Positions 37,301-46,275 of a stretch of 64,000 nt of DNA are shown here, piece by piece. Source of the DNA: Sacculina carcini (lineage: Eukaryota > Arthropoda > Thecostraca > Sacculinidae); the NCBI GenBank assembly GCA_916048095.2, contig OU696586.1, positions 8,026,943 through 8,090,942 of the forward strand, given 5' to 3'. Position 1 is the first letter of the stretch. Every line of letters begins with the position of its first letter. The notes below the pieces were generated by a model, which saw only the letters and a list, made by a program, of their open reading frames with translations, was not told where the DNA came from and did no database searches. Both the position numbers and the translations under genes were made by a program.

Positions 37301-38275
37301 GTTCAATGATATAGATCAGGGGTTTTAAACGTAAACGAAACGATGGATCATTTTTATGAAATAAAAATGTCTCGCGGGTAGCAACTATAGACAATAGAAC
37401 CTTCAATTTCACCGTGTATAATGAATTCATATACAAAACTAACGGAGTTGACTTCAAGATCCAGAACAAATCGTGTTCGAGTTCTGAATTATCCCGCACG
37501 ACGGGTGGGTTTAAATATGAGGCGGGATGAGGGAAAATTTTGTCAAAATTAAACTGAAAATCATTACATTTACACTTTTCAATTGATATCCTTTGTTTTA
37601 TTCATTGTTTCGCACGACGGACGGGTTTAACTGCTAGATGAGAACTTGAATTAAATAATATATAATTAAATCGCATTATACAATAGATGTGAATTAATCT
37701 GTCTTACAGTTTGGTTACTATATTATATTGGCGGGATTCGAGAATATTATTGGTGGGCCGCGTGTTTGATACTAAAAGGGGATGAGATGTTATACGATAA
37801 GATGGGATGGTTGGGTTGGGTTTGGTAGGATTGGGTCAGGTTATATTGGGTTTAATATGAATGCGGAATATAATGTATGTATATAAATGTATATGAATGT
37901 ATGTATATGAATTTTTTGGCAGTAAATATAATACTGGCAAAAGTATAAGAGTACTTAAGCAAATGATGTTGGGGAATGATGTTAAGTTATGCATATATTT
38001 TGGAAAAATCATGATGAAAATAATTAATTTTCATCATTCCTCATTATTTCGTGTTTAAGTTCTGAATTTCTCCGTACGACGGGCAGACTTAAATATGACG
38101 CTATTTGAGGGAAATATTTTGTCCAAATATAAAAAAAAATTCACCTTCATGCTTTTCTATTAGATAAGACTATTAATGGGTTTACTTTTTTCTATTTAAT
38201 TTGTATCTCTTCTTTATAAATTGAATATTAGTTTTATTGTAGGAATTGCTCCTCACGACGGGCGGGTTTAATGCT
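34372..38275 (+). mobile_element. Long (L) copy 5, containing the 68-bp satellite
   Basis: Begins gcaagctgctactcggtaac without the GT tract, so its extreme 5' end is missing. It then has a diverged and a regular 340-bp unit (to about 35,345), the motif at 35,476, a 1.4-kb satellite (35,669-37,091) not present in sister copies, further motifs (37,211, 37,494, 37,611, 38,077, 38,256) and the end gggtttaatgctat. Confidence 0.7.
35669..37091. repeat. 68-bp satellite array, about 21 units, with higher-order structure
   Basis: gatgtca recurs at 35,683, 35,750, 35,818 and onward every 67-68 bp. Each unit holds two dyads: GACCGAtttCGGTC-type (exact arms GACCGA and TCGGTC) and TGTGCACA. A distinctive variant (catttggacttatg) recurs at 36,226, 36,702 and 37,042, that is 476 bp (7 units) and 340 bp (5 units) apart, showing multi-unit duplications. 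No coding potential. Confidence 0.92.
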
Positions 38276-38279
38276 ATGA

Positions 38280-39929
38280 TGGGTAAAACGGGTTCCAATG
38301 GTTTTAATTTTCCAAAGTGCTCCTAAAGGAAGTTAAGGCGGTGTAACGTCAAAATGACATGTTGCCAATTTGACAGCTATTATGCGCACTTGCGATTACA
38401 CATGACTATACACTGATTTAATTTCACTGAAGCCCAATCACAATTAAGAATGTATCATATTAGCTCTAAGTGTTGATGGAGTGGTTTTATTGCGTACAGT
38501 TAATTAATGCTACACTATACTGAATAGAAAGGCTTTATTGTCCTCAATATTTACACATGAATTGTTCCGCACGACGGGCGGGTAAAATGCTACTGGGAAC
38601 AAAGTAAACTCCTGAATTTTACAGTGTAATTTAATTGGTTTAATTTCAAGTTACATACGCTCAAGTTGCATAAGGGTATGGGTTGTAATATCATGCAATG
38701 CCAACTATATTCATATGCTGTTTTAGCGGAAGCATAAATCTGGAATTATAGAGATGACAGAAGGAGAAGGTTAAGAAGGTTAGAAGGTTTCATTGTTTTG
38801 ATAACATTGTTCACTAATTTAAATGTGACTTAAATGCAGTATAATTATATCGCATTATGCAACAAATGTGAATTTAGCTGCCTTACAGTTGGTTCTGATA
38901 CTATATTGGTGGGTTGAGAGAAAAGTATTGGTGGGCCGCGTGTTTGGGGCTCCTGGGGTAGATCATCTCAGTCTTCTGATTACAAATCATGATCGAATCA
39001 GTATATTTTGTGATCACAAACTAATGAGTTAAATCACCTCAGACTAGGCTGAGTTGGTCAAGATTGGATGGTTGGGTTGGGTTGGGTAGGTTTGACTCAG
39101 GTTATATTGGGTTTTAATGATAGCGGGAAATATATAAGTTTTAGCAATAAATATTATAGCGGTAAAATTAAAATTCTTTAGCACTTTCTTCTTTACTTAA
39201 GCAAATGATGTTGGGGAATGATGATAAGTAATAAATATAGTTTGGATACATTCTGAGGAAAATATTTCATCATCTTTACTTGTTTGTTTCGTGTTTGTGT
39301 TCTGAATTATACCACACGACGGGCATATATATATATATATATATATATCAGGCGGGTTGAGGGATAATATTTGTCAAAATAAGAACAAAAATATTCACAT
39401 TTACACTTTTCTATTGGTTAAGATATTTATAGCTGACATTTTTTGCTTTTCAATTTGTATTAATTATATTTTATGGATTTAATATTAATTGTATTGTATG
39501 AATTGTTCCGCACGACGGTTGGGTTTAAAAAAAAGTGTTTTTTTAGTTCATTTTATCAAATGGTTCATTTAAAAAACGTATGTTTTTAATAAAAATGCTC
39601 CGCGGGCAGCTACTATAGACAATAGAACGTTCAATTTCCTCTGTAGAATTAATTCATACACAAAACCAATGGATTTAACTTCAAGATCCAGAACGGATCG
39701 TGTTCGAGTTCTGAATTATTCAGCACGACAGGCGGATGTAAAAATTACTAAGGCGGACTGAGGGGAAATATTTTGTCGAAATAAAAATAATTGAACATGA
39801 AATTTTCAATTGATTAATATTTTTATGAGTGTACCCTATTTCATTTTTAATTTTCCATATTTGTTTATGAATTGAATATGAATTTCATGTTATTAATTGC
39901 TCCGCACAACGGGCGGGCTTTAATGCTAG
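38280..39929 (+). mobile_element. Partial long (L) copy 6 (3' half)
   Basis: Enters in mid-unit (ttttaattttccaaagtg), then motif copies at about 38,565, 39,316, 39,508, 39,723 and 39,903, ending gctttaatgCTAG at 39,929 followed by a TA run. An internal TA expansion (about 39,317-39,349) replaces the short ttatatatca seen in sisters. Confidence 0.65.
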
Positions 39930-40123
39930 TATATATATATATATATATATATGATATAAGTTGAAGTTGAACTTCTTCAGACACAAATATGTATTTTTTT
40001 ACCACAACGTTTCGCCTTACGGCTTTATCAAGCAGTGACAACACATCGTCAACCATTGTAAGAAACCAAATTCACAAAAATATGTTAAAACACGTGATCA
40101 TACATTAATTGGATATCTGACAT

Positions 40124-40207
<84 letters not shown>

Positions 40208-40208
40208 T
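39930..40208 (-). mobile_element. TA-bounded fragment with hammerhead-like motif (Penelope-type terminal repeat candidate)
   Basis: Between two TA runs (39,930-39,951 and 40,128-40,208), the minus strand shows CTTGATAAA, then GCC-GTAA-GGC, then GAAACG (about 40,030 down to 40,007). The helix II and GAAAC box look hammerhead-like, but the first box departs from CTGANGA. Penelope-like elements are known to carry such ribozymes. Tentative. Confidence 0.3.
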
Positions 40209-40590
40209 TGTTGGAGAATCAAGACGCAGGCCCAAACACAAGTGATATATTGATAATAGCAAAGCAAACAGTAGAAATAGATAAAAGACTTGAAGCACTA
40301 ACCAGTCGTAATTTCTTCCTTACACGAACGTACACTTCTCACACACAGACTACTCCACTGACACCTTCACAATACAATCAGACATCGCAGACTCAAGCAC
40401 TACGCACAACAACGACCACGCACGAACGAACACCCCTCGCGACTCCCTGTATACTCAACATACAGACATACACGCCTCGACGCCTCTAGGCACGAACCGC
40501 TCGTGCTAATACAACAGACAGACATTCACTCATGGACGCACAGCCAACTAGCGCCCTCTCCTCTCACACTGAAACATGACACATTCAACT
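40209..40590 (-). mobile_element. 3' non-coding end of Gypsy A (possible solo 3' LTR)
   Basis: Lies between the pol stop and a TA run. The minus strand has a purine-rich run GAGAGGAGAGGG about 30 nt after the stop, a candidate polypurine tract. The other boundary reads GATTCTCCAACA. No second LTR copy exists in the window, so the LTR call cannot be confirmed. Confidence 0.4.
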
Positions 40591-43066
40591 CTACCGTGTA
40601 CTGCCTATCTTCCGCTCACATCTCCCCCAGGCTGTACAACATCCATCCTGACAACAGTATCTTTGAGGAGGTCTAAGTGTCGATCGGTCTCGCAGAAGTC
40701 TATCAGAAGACTGCACTCTGTCGCATTCCACCGAAGTACTATTGATCGATTCCGCACCGTCGTCTTCCACCGTTTCCTCTAACGTTTTTGGGATCTGCAC
40801 CGCCAGTTCAGCAGATCGCTCACGTTGATACGCAGGGGTTGCCATCGCCGGTAAGAAGCGTCTCTGCGATTGTTCATCCGGTCTCATAATTGACGCTCCA
40901 CTATACGCCTTTCTGACGTGCGAGACATGCCGCTTTACCCCGTCTTCAAGTGTCACGTGCCACGGTCCAACACGAAAAACTCGGTGAGGCCCACTCCATT
41001 CGGATGTGCAGCGATTATCACGAGGCCGCAGATACACTAGGTCACCCACGTTATACGGCATACTTGAAACCTCATTTTCTGCACTATTCATCCAAGTTCC
41101 TTCAAGTCGGGAACTTTCAGCTTCCCGTCGGTGCCGCACTCCTGGCAGTACTGGGACAGCCCCCAAAACACTCACAAATGGCTGCTCGCTGGTTGCCGTA
41201 CTGGTAGTGGCGTTGTACCAGAACACAGCTGTCTCAACATCATATTTGGACTTTTCGGCCATTCGTTTTACAGTGCGGTGTACTCTTTCACACAAACCGT
41301 TCCCTTGATGTCGATAAGCACAGCATAGCACAAGTTCAACACACCAGCCTTCCAAGAGACGTTCAAATACTGCACTCCGAAACACAGGCGCGTTGTCACA
41401 AAGAACTGATTGAGGCGGACCGAATTCCACGAATACGCTCTTTAAAGCAGCAGCAACCGAAGTTCCGCACTCAGATCTCAGACGCTTCCATATTGTGTAT
41501 CGAGAACAGCAATCTATCACACTGAGATACGCCGTTTGGTTGATATATTTAATATCAATAGCAAGTCTTTGCCACACACTTTTCATTTCCAGCGAGCCAT
41601 GCTCGTACTTCACTTCCATAGGAGGATCGATTCTACGACATCTCTCACAATCTTGTACTACCTTCTTCACATCACAGCGAGTTACGTTTGGAGCCCGATT
41701 GTTGACCAGTTCTTTCGTGCGATCAACGCCCATATGCCCACATTGCTCATGAATTGACACAATTAACTGGTGGGGACTGTCTTCCCACGCTCCAAAACAT
41801 TTTCCCGAAGGCTTCGCTTTGATGAACGGTGGTAGTCTTGTCAACTTGTCGGCCAGGTTGTTTGCTGTGCCAACATACACAACAGACAACTCAAGAGAAT
41901 ATTCCTCAATCATTTCTCGGATGATATCCAATCTACGCTTCACAAGCATATCAGACAATCCATGTGACTTGATTCGGTGACTATTCCTGGCAATACTGCT
42001 AACCCAGCCATGCACAACTTTTGAATCGGTTCTCAGCTGGATACTCCTGAATCCCCATTTCAGACATAAGCTCAAACCTTTAATAGCGGCACTCAATTCA
42101 GCGACGTTTATGTGAGCGCTGTCGTCAGATTTTTGCAGCCAGCAACCATCTTCTATAGGACTTCCATCCACCGTTACGACAACGCCTTCTGCCAGATTAC
42201 TTGCGTCCGTCCATACCACAGCGTCATTACTCGACACATACCACATACCATACACGGGATCATTTACGGACACTTCCTCAGCTATCTTTTTGACTAGCTC
42301 TGCGACATCCTCACTGACATTATTGTCCCACGACTTTCGTCCATTTTCACCATCCGCAGACGCGCAGCGTCTTATCCAGCCACACGCAACTCGGAGCCAG
42401 CTCGCACACGGGTAGTGACCAATCCACTTCCCGCATACTGAAAATACTTCACGCTTGGTCAATATCTCAGGAATGTCAGGAAGCGCTCCTTCTCTGTTCC
42501 ACTGGAAACCACTTGGAGTTGCATTCACTCGAAGACCAAGCACATTACCGTTGCCTAGAACTTCAGGCTCTTTGGTAATCAGTCCGCATCGTCTTAAATG
42601 GTCTTGAACTTCATGGGGGCTGATAACACTGCAATCAACAATAATATCATCGATATACGAATCAACTGATCCTTGAAATCGAGGCACTTCTCGGAGAATA
42701 TGTCTCATGACAGAGCACATCACTTTCGGTCCAATGTTCAGGCCAAATCCTAAACGTGTCATGACATACTTCTTTCCTTTCACCTCGACGACTTGAAAGC
42801 GGTACAGTTCCTTGGCTACATACAACTGAAGATATGCTCTCTTTAGGTCCACCATGACCACTCGATCGCCCATGGTACGCCACTTGCGCAACTTTTCGTC
42901 ACAGACTGCCGCATCTAATCCTGGAGCGCTGTGTATGTGAGCATTTAGCCGCCTATAGTCGAGCACGGGCCTCACTTTTCCCTTCCTTTCCTGCCTCACC
43001 GCCATTAGTGGTATCGTTGCACCAATGGGACCATGCTCATTTTCCTCATAAGGTATGATAATTTTT
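40591..43066 (-). pseudogene. pol: Gypsy A: 5'-truncated Ty3/Gypsy pol (RT, RNase H, integrase)
   Basis: One open frame of about 820 codons. In order: reverse transcriptase (VRPVLDYRRLNAHIH, VDLKRAYLQ, RLGFGLNIGPKVM, SYIDDIIVD at about 42,646-42,657); RNase H (VVWTDASNLAEGVV); integrase with HHCC zinc finger (HEQCGHMG, CERCRRIDP), catalytic region (AIDIKYINQ, LCDNAPVF, GLCERVHRTVK) and a C-terminal GPY/F-like piece (SEWSGPHRV). Gag, protease and the 5' LTR are absent; the 5' side runs into an L-family 3' half at about 43,060. The retained frame has no stops, so truncation is probably recent or occurred on insertion. Non-functional as a whole element. Confidence 0.88.
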
Positions 43067-44416
43067 TTTAAAAATAACAACTGTATGAATATGATGCATT
43101 AGTGGAAGCATTAACCGGGAATTATGAGATAATATGATAATGGTGTATAATTATATCGCATTATGCAACAAATGTGAATTTAGCTGCCTTACAGTTTGGT
43201 CCCGATACTATATTGGCGAGTTGAGAGAAAAGTATTGGTGGGCCGCGTGTTTGGGACCCCTGGGGTAGATAATCTCAGTCTTCTGATTACAAATTATGAC
43301 CGCATCAGAATATTTTGTGATCACAAACTAATAAGTTAAATCACCTCAGACTAGGCTGAGAGCGGTCAAGATGGGGTGGTTGGGTTGGGTTGGGTAGGTT
43401 TGACTCAGGTTATATTGGGTTTTAATGATAGCGGAAAATATATAAGTTTAAGCAATACATATTATAGCGGTAAAAGTAAAATAGTACTTAAGCAAATGAT
43501 GTTGGGGAATGATGTTAAGTAATCAATATAGTTTGGAAACATTCTGATGAAAAGATTTCATCATCTTTCATTGTTTGTTTCGTGTTTGTGTTCTGAATTA
43601 TACCACACGACGGGCGGATTTATATATCAGGCGGGCTGAGGGATAATATTTGTCAAAATAAGAGCAAAAATATTCACATTTAGACTTTTCTATTGGTTAA
43701 GATATTTATAGGTTACATTTTTTGGTTTTCAATTTGTATTCAATATATTTTATGGATTTGATATGAATTTTATTGTATGAATTGTTCCGCACGACGGGTG
43801 GGTTTAAAAAAGTGATTTTAGATCATTTTTTCAAATGGTTCATTCAAAAAAAGGTAATTTAAAAAAAAATAAAAATGTTCCGCGGGCAGCAACTATAGAC
43901 AATAGAACGTTCAATTTTACCTGTAGAATTAATCCATACACAAAACCAATGGATTTGACTTCAAATATGAATTTTATTGTATGAATTGTTCCGCACGACG
44001 GGCGGGTTTAAAAAAGGTGTTTCCATTTTTTAGTTCATTTTTTTCAAATGGTTCATTTAAAAAAGGTATTTTTTACAAATAAAAATGTGCCGCGGGCAGC
44101 AACTATAGACAATAGAACGTTCAATTTACCCTGTAGAATTAATCCATACACAAAACCAATGGATTTGACTTCAAGATCCAGAACGGATCGTGTTCGAGTT
44201 CTGAATTATTCAGCACGACGGGCGGGTTTAAAAATGACTCAGGCGGACTGAGTGGAAATATTTTGTCGAAATAAAAATAATTAAACTTATAATTTTCAAT
44301 TGATCAATATTTTTATGAGTGTACCCTATTTCATTTTTATTTTTTCATATTTTTTTTACAAATTGAATATGAATTTCATGTTATGAATTGCTCCGCACAA
44401 CGGGCGGGTTTTAATG
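43067..44416 (+). mobile_element. Partial long (L) copy 7 (3' half)
   Basis: Starts at tgtatgaatatgatgcatta (compare the inverted sequence near 14,890-14,920), runs through motif copies at about 43,609, 43,790, 43,993, 44,214 and 44,396, and ends gcgggttttaatgctat in a TA run. Confidence 0.65.
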
Positions 44417-44884
44417 CTATATATATATATACATAAAGAAGAAATTATCTGTCTATCTGTGTATGTATGCTTGAATATGAGGTGACATAATTGCGCTGGT
44501 TCATGGTTCGCTGGTTCAATGATCAGGGGCTTCAAACGCAAACGAAGCGATGGTTCATTTTTATGAAATAAAAATGTCCCGCGGGCAGCAATAAAACGTT
44601 CAATTTCACCGTATAGAATGAATTCATATACAAAACTAATGGATTTGACTTCAAGAACCAGAACGGATGGTGTTCGAGTTATGAATTATTCCTCACGTCG
44701 GGCGGGTTTAAATATGAGGCGGGTTGAGTGAAAATATTTTGTCAAAATAAAATTAAAAATAATGAAATTTAGACTTTTTAATTGATTAAGGTCTTCATGA
44801 GTTTGCCTTATTTATTTTTAATTTGCAATATTTTTATGAATTGTTCCGCACAACGGGCGGGCTTTAATGCGGTTTTAATGCTAT
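44417..44884 (+). mobile_element. Short (S) copy 4
   Basis: After the TA run: acataaagaagaaattatct, a GTCT-like tract, AT-rich body with motifs at about 44,692 and 44,845, ending gggctttaatgcggttttaatgctat. The last phrase is duplicated, so two 3' ends sit side by side. Confidence 0.7.
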
Positions 44885-44899
44885 ATCTATATATATATA

Positions 44900-45458
44900 T
44901 GTAGTTCTGTATGCGTGTGCGTGCATTTGTGTGTGAGTGTGAGCGTGTGCGTATGTATGTATGTATGTGTGTGTGTGTGCTTGTGTGTAGTTCTGTATTG
45001 GCGTGTGCGTGCATTTGTGTGTGAGTGTGAGCGTGTGCGTATGTATGTATGTATGTATGTGTGTGTGCTTGTGCGTATGTTCTAGTGTAGTGAGTGTCAA
45101 GGGCATAAGCGGAGCTAGTGTAGTGATGATTGAAAGCTGTAGTGTAAGCTGATGCGCGTGTGTGCGTATACAGTGGTGCGTTGTTGCGCTTATGAGCTTT
45201 ACAGTTGGGAGTTCAGCTATGAAGTTGTTGGTAAGAAGGGCAGTGCCATACGAGGAGTGGTTGTGTGTGTTGTGAGCTGTGGTGGTACAGGAATTGTGTT
45301 AGTGCGCGGTTGAGTTGTTCTCGTGGCGTTCTGTGTATTCTTCTTGGTTGCTTTTTTGCTCGTCATTCTCATCTCTACGGCCTTGTTTCATCTTCATCTT
45401 TAATACATCGTGCAATCTTCCGTTTGTTATTGGGTGAAGACATGGAGCACAAGTTACA
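44900..45458 (+). repeat. Gypsy B 5' LTR
   Basis: 559 bp. Its first about 170 bp are two tandem about 86-bp GT-rich units (each starting tgtagttctgtat). The gag ATG lies 17 nt before its end. Confidence 0.9.
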
Positions 45459-46275
45459 AGCTATTTCGGCGCCGCGTACGGAGGCAACGTTGGATTTCAG
45501 ACTCGTACCGGAATACGATGGGACGACAGATCCGTCTGCATGGATTGGGAAGGTGAAAAAGATATGTCGTTTGCACGGAGTGAGTCAAGTGGCAGTGGTG
45601 GCCGGCATGCGCCTCGTGGGTGATGCTTATGAAGTGGTGGATGCCTTGTCTGACAGTGACCAGCTGGATATGTTTAAATTGGAAGAGGAGCTTCAAACCG
45701 CGTTCGGAATGGATTCATTCACTGCTTACGACGAATTCACAAAACGGAAGTTAGTGACTGGCGAAAGTGTCAACGTTTTATTGGCAAGTCTACGCAGGCT
45801 GGGCAAACGATGCAACATCTCCGACGACGTTTCGTTAAAATGTGCGTTTGTGGCGGCCCTCCCTCAACACGTGAGGCAGACCATGCGAGCAAACGCCAGA
45901 CTTGATGCTATGGGCATGGAGGAAGTTGTGGACCGGGCGAGAGTAGTGCTGGCAGAGTCAAACGCTTCTGGATGTGGACCGGCAATTGACCAGCAGCCTG
46001 AAGGGGGCGCAGTCGCTACCGTGGTGGCACACGCCGCATCACCGCGACGCGTAGGAACGTCTCCAGCGAGGTGCTATGTGTGTCACAAGGTGGGTCATAT
46101 AGCGCGTTATTGTAGTCAGCGACAAATGGCGACAATTGAACGAGGCGTTGGCGATCCGAAAAGCCGTGCACGACTGACGTGTTATACCTGCGGCAAATAC
46201 GGACATATTAGCCCTGTGTGTCCTTTAAATGCCAAAGGAGAGGAGGCCTCGACGCGAGCCTTTTCTCCGCAGTGA
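45442..46275 (+). CDS. gag: Gypsy B Gag with two CCHC zinc knuckles
   Basis: Gag packages the element RNA into virus-like particles. ATG at 45,442 gives 277 residues. I prefer it to the upstream non-ATG opening because it lies just before the conserved body (VPEYDGTTDPSAWIGKVKKI), typical of Gypsy gag. The start codon and the first residues (MEHKLQ) lie inside the 5' LTR. The C-terminus carries CYVCHKVGHIARYC and CYTCGKYGHISPVC, both CX2CX4HX4C nucleic-acid knuckles. Gag overlaps pol by about 50 nt; the frameshift heptamer lies directly after the second knuckle. No stops or frameshifts are seen. Confidence 0.88.
   Translation: MEHKLQAISAPRTEATLDFRLVPEYDGTTDPSAWIGKVKKICRLHGVSQVAVVAGMRLVGDAYEVVDALSDSDQLDMFKLEEELQTAFGMDSFTAYDEFTKRKLVTGESVNVLLASLRRLGKRCNISDDVSLKCAFVAALPQHVRQTMRANARLDAMGMEEVVDRARVVLAESNASGCGPAIDQQPEGGAVATVVAHAASPRRVGTSPARCYVCHKVGHIARYCSQRQMATIERGVGDPKSRARLTCYTCGKYGHISPVCPLNAKGEEASTRAFSPQ
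46224..46268 (+). promoter_or_regulatory. Programmed -1 ribosomal frameshift site (slippery heptamer plus stem-loop)
   Basis: TTTAAAT at 46,224-46,230 reads T TTA AAT in the gag frame, a canonical X XXY YYZ heptamer, and pol is in the -1 frame. After a 6-nt spacer a stem can be drawn: GGAGA (46,237-46,241) with TCTCC (46,264-46,268), and inside it GG plus CTCG (46,245-46,251, one bulged C) with CGAG plus CC (46,255-46,260). Position, phase and spacing all fit. Efficiency is untested. Confidence 0.82.
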
